NCBI GenBank assembly: GCA_946183175.1
Contig: CAMHBH010000026.1
Coordinates: 1 to 19,562 of the forward strand
Direction of reading: 5' to 3'
Length of the DNA: 19,562 bases
Origin: an uncultured Oscillibacter sp.
GTDB taxonomy: Bacteria; Bacillota; Clostridia; Oscillospirales; Oscillospiraceae
Every line of letters begins with the position of its first letter. The first letter of the stretch is position 1. Made by a program: the position numbers and the translations under genes. Below the pieces are notes generated by a model. It saw only the letters and a program-made list of their open reading frames with translations. It made no database searches and was not told the DNA's origin. Below, one piece after another: positions 1 to 6,333 of this stretch.

Positions 1-116
1 ACCAGCCCGGAACGGCGGTAGTTTTCCAGCTCCACGAACGCGCCGAACTTGGTGATAGTCGTCACTTTACCTTCCAGAACGGCCCCCACTTGAATCGTCC
101 CTGCCTGCGGCTCCAT
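1..116 (-). CDS. yabR: S1-domain RNA-binding protein, YabR-like (partial, N-terminus only)
   Basis: Only the first 38 codons are inside the window; the gene runs off the left edge. The translation begins MEPQAGTIQVGAVLEGKVTT and continues ITKFGAFVELE, the first strands of an S1 RNA-binding fold (G-x-V-x-x-I-x-x-FGAFV). The ATG at 116-114 follows AAGGAG by 9 nt. In B. subtilis yabR (an S1 protein of the general stress protein 13 type) lies directly downstream of divIC, and that is the position here. The role is probably RNA or ribosome binding; the exact function is not known from this fragment. Confidence 0.8.
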   Translation of the reverse strand, partial: MEPQAGTIQVGAVLEGKVTTITKFGAFVELENYRRSGL

Positions 117-138
117 CCGTTGTTTCTCCTTCCCTGAA

Positions 139-453
139 TCAGTTGCTTGTGTTGCCCGTGTTGTAAAAGACGTACTCGCCCGGAAGCACCATCCCAAGGT
201 CGTTGCGGGCGATGTCCTCGACTTTTTCGTCCGTGACACCCTCCTCGATGTCAGCGGACAGAGACGCGTTTTTCTGCTCCATTGCGTCGACCTGGTCTTG
301 ATAGCGGTCTCTCTCGAAGCGCGCGGTCTCCAACTGCGCGCGCAGTCCGTTGAGCCGCCACCCCATGGCGGCCAGAATGACCAGTACCAGCACGATGACC
401 ACGACGTTGACATGACGGGGTTTTCGTTCGTTTCTGCTTCTTCTTCGGGCCAT
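139..453 (-). CDS. divIC: Septum formation initiator, DivIC/FtsB family
   Basis: A 104-residue bitopic membrane protein. It has a short Arg/Lys-rich cytoplasmic N-terminus (MARRRSRNERK), one transmembrane helix at about residues 17-34 (VNVVVIVLVLVILAAMGW), then a coiled coil at about 38-75 (LRAQLETARFERDRYQDQ), and a conserved end of the form EDIARNDLGMVLPGEYVFY. This is the usual size and plan of DivIC/FtsB, which assembles with FtsL and DivIB/FtsQ at the septum to activate cell-wall synthesis. The ATG at 453 is preferred over an upstream in-frame GTG at 462, because AGGAGGT (461-467) lies 7 nt before the ATG and would overlap the GTG. The start lies inside the yabQ reading frame. The position between yabQ and yabR matches B. 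subtilis. Confidence 0.88.
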   Translation of the reverse strand: MARRRSRNERKPRHVNVVVIVLVLVILAAMGWRLNGLRAQLETARFERDRYQDQVDAMEQKNASLSADIEEGVTDEKVEDIARNDLGMVLPGEYVFYNTGNTSN

Positions 454-931
454 TCGTGACACCTCCTGTCTTGCGTATCGGTCGGGCGTCGCGCGGACGC
501 CGGAAGCCGTGTTTGATTATATAACATTTCCCGGCAAAATGAAAGAGGTTTTTTCCGGCACGGGCGGATTTTTTCAGAAAATCTTTGAGCCGGACGAGCG
601 GGGACAGGAACAGGCGCACGGTCGCGGCGAGCGTCCCGGCCCAGAAGTCCCACACCGGGCGCAGCGGGCGCGACAGGATACCGTAGAAGAGCACCAGCCC
701 GCCGGAGGCCCCGAGAATCATATAGCCCCTCAGTTCGCCGTCGGCGGGGCGGAGGAGGAAGGCGAGGAGCGCGACTGTCAGTGCCGTGCCGTAGAGGAAA
801 TCGAACAGGCCCGTCAGGCGGGGGAGGAGGGCGCGGAAGGGGCGGAGCACGTCGTAGAGCGCCCCGGCGGAAACCCCCAGCAAAACGGATTGGAGGAACT
901 GTACGAGTTGGCGGGTGATAAGCAGTTCCAT
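251..931 (-). CDS. yabQ: Spore cortex biosynthesis protein YabQ
   Basis: A 226-residue frame. Residues 1-120 hold about four hydrophobic helices (roughly 8-28, 42-62, 68-86 and 90-110), starting MELLITRQLVQFLQSVLLGV with the GALYDVLRPFR segment typical of YabQ. A basic tail follows. YabQ is a membrane protein needed for spore cortex formation in B. subtilis and is made in the mother cell. The ATG comes 2 nt after the yabP stop with no strong ribosome-binding site, so translation is probably coupled to yabP. Oddity: there is no stop before divIC, and the frame runs 203 nt into it. The last ~70 residues are low-complexity Arg/Gly-rich shadow-like sequence. The total is near the length I recall for B. 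subtilis YabQ (about 211 residues), but the authentic C-terminus is uncertain; a frameshift near 460-530 could also explain it. Confidence 0.8.
   Translation of the reverse strand: MELLITRQLVQFLQSVLLGVSAGALYDVLRPFRALLPRLTGLFDFLYGTALTVALLAFLLRPADGELRGYMILGASGGLVLFYGILSRPLRPVWDFWAGTLAATVRLFLSPLVRLKDFLKKSARAGKNLFHFAGKCYIIKHGFRRPRDARPIRKTGGVTNGPKKKQKRTKTPSCQRRGHRAGTGHSGRHGVAAQRTARAVGDRALRERPLSRPGRRNGAEKRVSVR
516..521 (-). promoter_or_regulatory. Possible -10 box of an internal divIC promoter
   Basis: A perfect TATAAT on the minus strand, 62 nt upstream of the divIC ATG and inside yabQ. The matching -35 at 17-nt spacing is poor (TTTCAT). The reasoning for an internal promoter is biological: divIC is needed in growing cells while yabP/yabQ are expected to be sporulation-only. 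Weak evidence. Confidence 0.25.
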
Positions 932-933
932 GG

Positions 934-1209
934 CTAGCCGAACAGGCGGCCCAGGAATCCGCCGCCGCGTTCGGGCGGGGCGTCCTCGTAGGCTACGGAG
1001 TCGATTCTGCCGTCTACGTGGAGTTCGCCGCCGTCGAGGGAAAGTTTGCCGATATGCAGTTCGGCCCCGGTGACGACCAGCGTCCCCGCCGCCGTGGACA
1101 TCACGATTACGCCCTCGTCGAAGCGCTCCACGTCCTCCACGCCCGAGACGGTCAGCCGCTCCCGCCCCGCGATTTCCACCCGGTGCGCCCCGCCCGTCGT
1201 TTCATTCAT
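934..1209 (-). CDS. yabP: Sporulation protein YabP (YabP/YqfC family)
   Basis: A 91-residue soluble beta-rich protein: HRVEIAGRERLTVSGVEDVE, then FDEGVIVMSTAAGTLVVTG, AELHIGKLSLDGGELHVDGR and a C-terminal GGGFLGRLFG. The order 'leverage strand - SGVEDVERFDE - ...TLVVTGAELHI..L....GEL.VDG.I' is the YabP/YqfC family pattern; YqfC members act in spore cortex formation or forespore engulfment signalling. The length (about 90-100) is normal. The ATG is preceded by AAAAGGGGGCGG. It lies directly before yabQ (2-nt gap), as in B. subtilis, where the pair depends on the mother-cell factor SigE. A SigE-like promoter candidate sits just upstream. Confidence 0.88.
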   Translation of the reverse strand: MNETTGGAHRVEIAGRERLTVSGVEDVERFDEGVIVMSTAAGTLVVTGAELHIGKLSLDGGELHVDGRIDSVAYEDAPPERGGGFLGRLFG

Positions 1210-1234
1210 GCGAAACCGCCCCCTTTTGGCTATC

Positions 1235-1260
1235 AGCTTATGCCGCGCGGGGGCGGATTA
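1235..1260 (-). promoter_or_regulatory. Candidate SigE-type sporulation promoter of yabP
   Basis: On the minus strand TAAT (1257-1260) is followed by a 14-nt spacer and CATAAGCT (1235-1242), then GATA. The -10 fits the CATAnnnT form of SigE/SigK promoters; the -35 is only partial. The predicted leader is about 20 nt and contains the ribosome-binding site. The same TAAT-N14-CATAAGCTGA occurs upstream of the spoVB-like gene (4444-4471). yabP is SigE-controlled in B. subtilis. Confidence 0.45.
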
Positions 1261-1275
1261 GAAGCGGTTTCCGCG

Positions 1276-1349
1276 TTTGCCCCTCTATCTCCCCACTCCG
1301 TGGGGGTTCCCCGCCGTGCCGGGTCGGCGTCGCGCGGTGACGGGGCAAA
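1276..1349 (-). repeat. Nested inverted repeats between rqcP and yabP
   Basis: The 142-nt gap between rqcP and yabP holds an outer perfect 8-bp stem, TTTGCCCC (1276-1283) with GGGGCAAA (1342-1349), enclosing a compact hairpin CCCCAC-TCC-GTGGGG (1291-1305). Neither is followed by a T-tract on the minus strand, so it does not look like a standard terminator. It could protect the 3' end of the rqcP message or separate vegetative from sporulation transcription. Confidence 0.4.
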
Positions 1350-1351
1350 TT

Positions 1352-1591
1352 TCAGACTTCCCGGTACAGGCCCGCGGCGTCCTCGCGCCGAACCGATTCC
1401 TGTACGGAGAGCACTTCTACCGTAAGCGTGCGCGCGCCGACGCGTAGCGTGATACGGTCGCCGGGCTTGACCTCGTAGGACGCCCGCGCCGCGCGTCCGT
1501 TGACTTCTACAAGTCCGTGGTCGCAGGCCTCGTTTGCCACCGTGCGCCGCTTCACGAGGCGCGATACTTTCAGGTACTTGTCAAGCCGCAT
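1352..1591 (-). CDS. rqcP: S4-domain ribosome quality control protein RqcP (YabO)
   Basis: A 79-residue S4 RNA-binding protein. The S4 fold covers residues 1-60: MRLDKYLKVSRLVKRRTVAN, then EACDHGLVEVNGRAARASYE and VKPGDRITLRVG. RqcP binds the obstructed 50S subunit with peptidyl-tRNA and, together with RqcH, supports C-terminal alanine tailing of stalled chains. The very short length with almost nothing after the S4 fold is normal for RqcP and excludes larger S4 proteins such as RluD or S4. It starts 3 nt after the hup stop, so it is cotranscribed and probably coupled. Its position next to mazG and yabP matches yabO of B. subtilis. Confidence 0.92.
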   Translation of the reverse strand: MRLDKYLKVSRLVKRRTVANEACDHGLVEVNGRAARASYEVKPGDRITLRVGARTLTVEVLSVQESVRREDAAGLYREV

Positions 1592-1594
1592 ACG

Positions 1595-1876
1595 TCAGCC
1601 CCTGTGCGACACGGTGTCCTTGAGAATCTTGCCCGCCTTGAACACCGGAACCACCGACGGCCCAATCTGCATGGGCTCCCTGGTCTGGGGGTTGTTCGCC
1701 ACACGCGCCGCCCGCTTGCGTACTTCAAACGTACCGAATCCGACGAGTTGCACCCGTTCGCCCTCGCGCAGGGCCTGCGTCACGACCTCGATAAAGGCCG
1801 TAATCGCCGCGTCGGCGTCCTTCTTGGAGATGTCCGCCGTGTCCGCTACCGCGCTGACCAGTTCGTTTTTGTTCAT
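1595..1876 (-). CDS. hup: DNA-binding protein HU
   Basis: A 93-residue HU/IHF-family nucleoid protein starting MNKNELVSAVADTADISKKD. It has the hallmark GFGTFEVRKRAARVANNPQT segment with the DNA-intercalating arm and ends ...PVFKAGKILKDTVSHRG (normal HU length about 90). HU bends and compacts DNA as a dimer. The frame is open far upstream, but the start is the ATG at 1876-1874 because AGGAGGAAT lies about 8 nt before it and the HU family begins there. The ATG overlaps the mazG stop as ATGA. The mazG-hup-rqcP order is common in Clostridia. Confidence 0.96.
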   Translation of the reverse strand: MNKNELVSAVADTADISKKDADAAITAFIEVVTQALREGERVQLVGFGTFEVRKRAARVANNPQTREPMQIGPSVVPVFKAGKILKDTVSHRG

Positions 1877-2700
1877 GTCTGGGATTCCTCCTGTGTGTGA
1901 TGTTCTGTTTCTTTCGCTTTCTTCCAGAGCGCGACTAAACCCGCCTCCGTGTACTCCGAAAGGGGCCTGTCCGCGCCGTCCTCCACGCCCCGGAAACGGC
2001 GCTCGAATTTGTCGCAGGTACGGTGCAACGCGTCCTCCGGGTCGATTCCGCACATACGCAGAATGCTGACCGTGATAAACAGTACGTCCCCGGCCTCCTC
2101 CCGGACGCCGTGGGGGCAGTCGGGCGCGCCGCCCGCCTCCAACGCCTCCCGCAGTTCCCCGACTTCCTCCTCCAGCTTTTCCAGCGCGTGGGACACGTTG
2201 CCCCACTCAAAGCCGACTTTCGCCGCCTTCTTCTGAATCTTCTCCGCGCGCCACAGCGCCGGGAGCGTGTGCGGCACGGCCTCTATGGCGTCCGACGCCC
2301 GCGCGAACCCCTTTTCGGCGCGCTTGCGCTCCTCCCAATTCGCGAGGGCCTGTTCGCTGTCCTCCGCCGACGCGTCCTCAAATACGTGCGGGTGGCGGTA
2401 GAGTAACTTCCGCGTCAGCGCGTCGACGATGTCCGACATGTCGAAACGCCCCCGCTCCTCCTCCATGCGCGCGTGAAGCGCGACTTGTAGCAGTACGTCG
2501 CCGAGTTCCTCGCGCATATCGCCGGCGTCGTCGCGGTCGATGGCGTCGAGCGCCTCGTAGGTCTCCTCCAGGAAGTTCCGCCGGATAGAGGCATGCGTCT
2601 GCACTTTGTCCCACGGACAGCCCTCCGGCGAGCGCAGGTCGCGCACGATTTCCAGCAGGTCGTCCCAGCCGTAGCGCTCCTTACTGGGAAAATGTATCAT
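1873..2700 (-). CDS. mazG: Nucleoside triphosphate pyrophosphohydrolase MazG
   Basis: A 275-residue protein with two all-alpha MazG domains. The first shows LRSPEGCPWDKVQTH, EETYEALDAI (E45/E46/E49) and EELGDVLLQVALHARM (E65, D68), then the GRFDMSDIV and RHPHVF segments. The second has LEKLEEEVGELREALEAG and REEAGDVLFITVSILRM, followed by KFERRFRGVE. The Glu/Asp clusters bind Mg2+; the enzyme hydrolyses NTPs to NMP and PPi, cleaning nucleotide pools and possibly affecting ppGpp levels. Length and motif order match E. coli-type MazG. Unlike B. subtilis YabN, there is no N-terminal tetrapyrrole methylase domain. The ribosome-binding site is AAAGGGGACAG before the ATG. It starts 24 nt after the flippase gene and overlaps hup by 4 nt. 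Confidence 0.95.
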   Translation of the reverse strand: MIHFPSKERYGWDDLLEIVRDLRSPEGCPWDKVQTHASIRRNFLEETYEALDAIDRDDAGDMREELGDVLLQVALHARMEEERGRFDMSDIVDALTRKLLYRHPHVFEDASAEDSEQALANWEERKRAEKGFARASDAIEAVPHTLPALWRAEKIQKKAAKVGFEWGNVSHALEKLEEEVGELREALEAGGAPDCPHGVREEAGDVLFITVSILRMCGIDPEDALHRTCDKFERRFRGVEDGADRPLSEYTEAGLVALWKKAKETEHHTQEESQT

Positions 2701-2724
2701 ACTCTGTCCCCTTTTGCAAGTGAT

Positions 2725-4341
2725 TTATCGCAGTCGCAGTATACGGATGATGGTCTGTCCGTGCGGAATGCCGCGCAAGTCCTCCGCGCGGAGAATCCCG
2801 AGCGCGATAATGAGTACGCCGTAGACGAGCGCCCCGACGCCAATCGACAGGAAGGTGCAAATCGCGTTCTGCCCGAACGAGACCGCACCGCCGCCCGAAA
2901 GCAGGCGCGAGAGGAACCCGTAGGCGGCCCACACCGCGCCGCCCATCAGCGCCGACGCCGCCAGCGGCTTCAGGAACAGCGCCGCGTAGCGCGGCTTCTC
3001 CGGCGAGTACACCCATACGAATATCAGGTTGAGCGTGACAATCACCGTATAACAGCAGAGCGTAGAAATCGGCGCGCCCTTGATGTTGATTTCCGGCGTA
3101 CCTACCAGGAAATAGTTCATGGTCACTTTCGTGACGCCGCCCGCGACGACCGTGAAAATCGGAATCAGCTCCCGCCCGTAGGTTTGCAGAATCGCGTTGG
3201 TCAGAATCATCAGGAATATGAGCACGCAAGCGAAACCGAGTATCCGCAAATGCGGCCCCGCCGCGAGGGCGGCGCTGGGCTGTGCGGGGAGAATCACGCG
3301 CATGATGGGCGTAGAGAGCGCCGAGAGGCCGATTCCCGCCGGGAGCGCGAGTACCACAATCACGCGGAAGGCTGTGGAGATAATCCGGTCTACTTCGGCG
3401 GTATCGCGCCGGGCCAGCGCCGCCGAGGCCGTCGGTAATAAACTCATCGTCACCGGGTACGCGAACGCCACGACCATGTTTATCATGTCCATCGCGAACC
3501 CGTATTGACCATTCAGCGCCGCCGCCTGTTCTTCCGTGAAGTGTAGGCCCGCTTGCAGACGCCCCATGACGACCGTCGTGTCGACGATGTTAATGATACT
3601 CATGGCGGAGTTGCTGAGCGTAATCGGGATTCCGATAACGAGGATACTTTTCAGGATTGCGCCGCCGCTGTCCGGGACATCCGAGGCGATTTCGTGACTC
3701 CTGTGCCGGACGAGGTAGAATATCAGGAAGCACATCGAGAGCACAGTCCCGACGGTGACGCCGAGAATCGCGCCCGCCGCGCCGGCGTCGAGGCCGAACC
3801 CGAGGTGAATGACGTACCACGCGCACGGGAGGCCGATAAAGACTTTGCACATGGCTTCCAGAATTTGAGAGGCCGCCGTAGGGGTCATGTTGCCCTGTCC
3901 CTGGGTGTAGCCGCGCATACAGGCCAGCAGGCACACGCAGAAGACCGCCGGGGCCAGTGCCCGGACGGGCAGTCGGGCCATCGGGTTATTGAGCCGCGCC
4001 GCGAGCCAGCCCGCCCGCGTAAACATGAATACCGAGCCGACCAGCCCGAGTACAAAGAACATCCGCAAGGCCACCTGAAAGAGTTTGCGTTTCTGATTCT
4101 CCCGGCCCTGCGCGTAGGCCTGACTGGTCAGGCGCGAGATTGCCAGCGGAAGTCCCGCCGTGGAGATGGTGAGGAGTACGTTGTAGATATAGTAGGCGGT
4201 GTTGAAGTAGGTTTTTCCGACCGCGCCGAGGATATTGTTCAGCGGGATTTTGTAGGCCGCGCCAATCAGCTTGACCACCAGCGCCGCGCCCGCCAGTACC
4301 GCCGCGCCGCCTAAGAATGACTGCTTTTTCGGTCCTGCCAT
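2725..4341 (-). CDS. Polysaccharide/lipid II flippase, SpoVB/YabM-like (MOP superfamily)
   Basis: A 538-residue integral membrane protein with about 14 hydrophobic helices. The N-terminus KQSFLGGAAVLAGAALVVKL is followed by IGAAYKIPLNNILGAVGKTY and YIYNVLLTISTAGLPLAISR, the usual start of the SpoVB/MurJ branch of the MOP flippases. These move undecaprenyl-linked cell-wall precursors across the membrane; SpoVB-type members serve spore cortex synthesis, while YabM sits at this exact position (before mazG/yabN) in B. subtilis. Which lipid is moved here cannot be told from sequence alone, so no gene symbol is given. AAAGGGAA precedes the ATG. The leader carries a candidate sporulation promoter and duplicated palindromes. 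Confidence 0.9.
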   Translation of the reverse strand: MAGPKKQSFLGGAAVLAGAALVVKLIGAAYKIPLNNILGAVGKTYFNTAYYIYNVLLTISTAGLPLAISRLTSQAYAQGRENQKRKLFQVALRMFFVLGLVGSVFMFTRAGWLAARLNNPMARLPVRALAPAVFCVCLLACMRGYTQGQGNMTPTAASQILEAMCKVFIGLPCAWYVIHLGFGLDAGAAGAILGVTVGTVLSMCFLIFYLVRHRSHEIASDVPDSGGAILKSILVIGIPITLSNSAMSIINIVDTTVVMGRLQAGLHFTEEQAAALNGQYGFAMDMINMVVAFAYPVTMSLLPTASAALARRDTAEVDRIISTAFRVIVVLALPAGIGLSALSTPIMRVILPAQPSAALAAGPHLRILGFACVLIFLMILTNAILQTYGRELIPIFTVVAGGVTKVTMNYFLVGTPEINIKGAPISTLCCYTVIVTLNLIFVWVYSPEKPRYAALFLKPLAASALMGGAVWAAYGFLSRLLSGGGAVSFGQNAICTFLSIGVGALVYGVLIIALGILRAEDLRGIPHGQTIIRILRLR

Positions 4342-4352
4342 GTTTGCGATTC

Positions 4353-4433
4353 CCTTTCCGTGCGCCCGCGGGCATCCGGATTCCGGGGCCCTCCGACAGT
4401 TTGCCGGGGGTACCTTTCCGCGCGCCCGCGGGC
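4353..4433 (-). repeat. Duplicated 21-bp palindromic element in the flippase leader
   Basis: Two copies of a 21-bp sequence (4353-4373 and 4413-4433) differ at a single base (T at 4361, C at 4421). They are 60 bp apart in the 127-nt gap between the zinc-ribbon gene and the flippase. Each contains the perfect palindrome GCCCGCGGGC and, on the minus strand, ends in GGAAAGG; the proximal copy supplies part of the flippase ribosome-binding site. A second palindrome, CCGGATTCCGG, lies between them. Confidence 0.6.
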
Positions 4434-4444
4434 GGTTCTGTTGT

Positions 4445-4474
4445 CAGCTTATGGAGACGCCCCCGACATTATTC
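4445..4474 (-). promoter_or_regulatory. Candidate SigE-type sporulation promoter of the flippase operon
   Basis: On the minus strand GAATAAT (4468-4474) is followed by 14 nt and CATAAGCT (4446-4453), then GACA. GAATAAT agrees with 6 of 7 positions of the SigE -35 (G-H-ATATT) as I remember it, and CATAAGCT fits the CATAnnnT -10. Part of the -35 is also the zinc-ribbon stop codon, so that match is partly constrained. It shares TAAT-N14-CATAAGCTGA with the yabP site. Confidence 0.45.
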
Positions 4475-4870
4475 CGTTTTCAGCTTCGCGCCGCATACCC
4501 GGCAGTACGCGTCCCCCTCCTTACGCTCCGCGCCGCACGTCGGACAGGTCTTGACCACAGACACCCGCCCGGCCTGCTTTTCCAGTTCCGCGACTTCCAA
4601 ATGCAGCGCGTCCAGCGCTTCCAGCTTCTCCATGAGCGCGCCGGATTCCGTGTCGCTGCCGTTGTGCTGGTCGTAGATGAGCTTGCCGAGTCCCTGGTAG
4701 GCCGTCTGAATCTCGCGCTGTTTCGCGAGAATCTGTACGTTCAACTGTGCGTTTGTCGCGGCCTTCCCGGCCTCCTTGCGCGCCAGATAGCCCACGCTCG
4801 ACGCCGCGTGACGCACTTCTTTCGCCGTCTTTTTCACCGTGTCCAGGAACGCGTAGAATTTCTCGTTCAT
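4469..4870 (-). CDS. Zinc-ribbon protein with helical N-terminal region
   Basis: A 133-residue protein of unknown function. Residues 1-100 are strongly helical and probably coiled coil (FLDTVKKTAKEVRHAASSVG, then ...LEALDALHLEVAELEKQ). The C-terminal ~25 residues form a CxxC...CxxC zinc ribbon (CPTCGAERKEGDAYCRVCGA). There is no signal peptide or transmembrane segment. Such 'zinc ribbon domain' proteins are common in Clostridia and have no assigned reaction; a role as a structural or regulatory adaptor is a guess. AGGAGG lies about 8 nt before the ATG. It starts 11 nt after hemZ and is the last gene of the recJ-to-hemZ unit. No intrinsic terminator is visible after it. Confidence 0.85.
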   Translation of the reverse strand: MNEKFYAFLDTVKKTAKEVRHAASSVGYLARKEAGKAATNAQLNVQILAKQREIQTAYQGLGKLIYDQHNGSDTESGALMEKLEALDALHLEVAELEKQAGRVSVVKTCPTCGAERKEGDAYCRVCGAKLKTE

Positions 4871-4881
4871 GTCAAGTCCTC

Positions 4882-6333
4882 CTAATTGTAAAACGTCTCG
4901 ATTGCCGCAAAGTCAAAGCCCGCCGCGCGGGAAATGTACTCCTCCGGGTACTTCGGGTGAAACAGGCGCTGTATCCGGTTGGCGTCGCGGTCGACCAGTT
5001 TCGTGGAACCGCCCGCCCCGAACGACAGAATTGTACAGAGTTCCGACATCATGAGAATATTGTACAGGCACTCCGTGCCGGGTTTCCCCCAACCGATGTT
5101 CTCGAAACTGCCCGACATGTATTTCTGACGGTACAGGTAGTAGGGCGCGTAGTCGTGCTGACGCAGGGCGGGGGCGGCGAAATCCAGCATATCGCGCACG
5201 GCGTCGGCGGCGGGAATGGCGAGGCCTTCCGTCAGGACGCGGCTCCCCTTCTTCAAGGCCAGCGTGTGGACGGTCAGGTTTTCGGGGGCGAAGTCCATAC
5301 AGCGCCGGAGCGTGCGCGCGAATCCTGTAGGGGTATCGGCGGGCAGTCCGGCGATAACGTCCATGTTGACGTAAGGGAAATCGTCGGCGAGTTCCATGGC
5401 CCGGGCGACATCCGCCGCCGTGTGGCGCCGCCCGATTGCCTGTAGTACGCTGTCCTCCATGCTCTGCGGGTTCACCGACACCCGCCCGACGCCGTGCGCG
5501 CGGAGTACGGCGATTTTCTCCGGCGTGATGGTGTCGGGGCGTCCGGCCTCGACGGTGCTTTCCGTACAGTGCGACGTGTCGAACGCGTTCTCGAAGGCGT
5601 CCAGCACGGCGGAGAGCTGTCCGGGGGAAAGCGTCGTAGGCGTCCCGCCGCCCATGTAGAACGCCCGCACGCGTAAGCCTAAACGCCTTGCCAGTTCGCC
5701 GCCCGCGCGGATTTCATTTGTCAGGGCCTCTACATACGGTTCCAGCAGTCGGAAACTCTTTTCCACTGACTGACTGACAAAGGAACAGTACGCGCAACGC
5801 GTCGGGCAGAACGGCACGCCGACATACACCGCGATATCCCGCGCGTCAAGGTTTCGGGCCGTCCGGGCGGCGATACGGCCTGTTTCCAGCGCCAGCGCGG
5901 CGCGTTCGGGCGTGACGGCGTAATCTTGCTCCAACATCCGCGCGGCGTCGGCCTCGCTCGCGCCCGACAACAGCGCCGCCGTCACAAGTTTGTCGGGCCT
6001 CACGCCGCTGAGCATGCCCCACGGCGGGCGCGTACCCGTCAGCGCGACCGCCGCCTCGTAGAAGCAACGCCCGATTCCCCGACGCCGTATCCCCTCCCGG
6101 GCGTAGTCCGTGCCCGACAGCGTCTCCGTACGCGTTTTCCGCGCAGTTTTGCCGTCGCGCGACAGCTCCACCGCGATTTCCGCGCGCCCGTCCGCCTCCG
6201 ACAGTTCCACGACGGCCCAGCTAGGCTCCGCCCGTGTTACAGTCCCGTACTCCGGCAACTCCCCCGGGAACAGGTTCAGCATGCTTTGCTCTACGGTATA
6301 GCGCTCGTTATGCCCGCGCAATTCCAGCTTCAT
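4882..6333 (-). CDS. hemZ: Radical SAM protein HemZ (coproporphyrinogen dehydrogenase-like)
   Basis: A 483-residue radical SAM enzyme. The 4Fe-4S/SAM motif is CPTRCAYC (C176, C180, C183), followed by FYMGGGTPTTL (SAM-binding GGGTP) and, further on, RVSVNPQSMEDSVLQAIGRR and NMDVIAGLPADT, all typical of the HemN/HemZ group. Residues 1-165 form the extra N-terminal domain that marks HemZ; the C-terminus has the Clostridia-type SFENIGWGKPGTECLYNILM segment. HemN-like enzymes oxidatively decarboxylate coproporphyrinogen III, but HemZ members in organisms without a full haem pathway may do something else, so the substrate is inferred only. The frame is open upstream, but the ATG at 6333 overlaps the MBL stop (ATGA) and begins the family homology. 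Confidence 0.9.
   Translation of the reverse strand: MKLELRGHNERYTVEQSMLNLFPGELPEYGTVTRAEPSWAVVELSEADGRAEIAVELSRDGKTARKTRTETLSGTDYAREGIRRRGIGRCFYEAAVALTGTRPPWGMLSGVRPDKLVTAALLSGASEADAARMLEQDYAVTPERAALALETGRIAARTARNLDARDIAVYVGVPFCPTRCAYCSFVSQSVEKSFRLLEPYVEALTNEIRAGGELARRLGLRVRAFYMGGGTPTTLSPGQLSAVLDAFENAFDTSHCTESTVEAGRPDTITPEKIAVLRAHGVGRVSVNPQSMEDSVLQAIGRRHTAADVARAMELADDFPYVNMDVIAGLPADTPTGFARTLRRCMDFAPENLTVHTLALKKGSRVLTEGLAIPAADAVRDMLDFAAPALRQHDYAPYYLYRQKYMSGSFENIGWGKPGTECLYNILMMSELCTILSFGAGGSTKLVDRDANRIQRLFHPKYPEEYISRAAGFDFAAIETFYN

Noticed and set aside
509..937. Plus-strand frames of 100-300 codons opposite most genes (for example 142 codons here and 296 codons at 8898-9788)
   Set aside because: In GC-rich DNA long antisense frames are expected; they are Arg/Pro/Gly/His-rich, lack ribosome-binding sites and mirror well-recognised minus-strand genes.
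1877..2206. N-terminal extension of the HU frame to 203 residues
   Set aside because: It is a shadow of mazG in another frame; the strong AGGAGG and the family start are at 1876.
4353..4433. CRISPR-like repeat-spacer unit
   Set aside because: Only two short copies in a gene leader, with a palindromic core and no cas genes; it is better read as a leader duplication.
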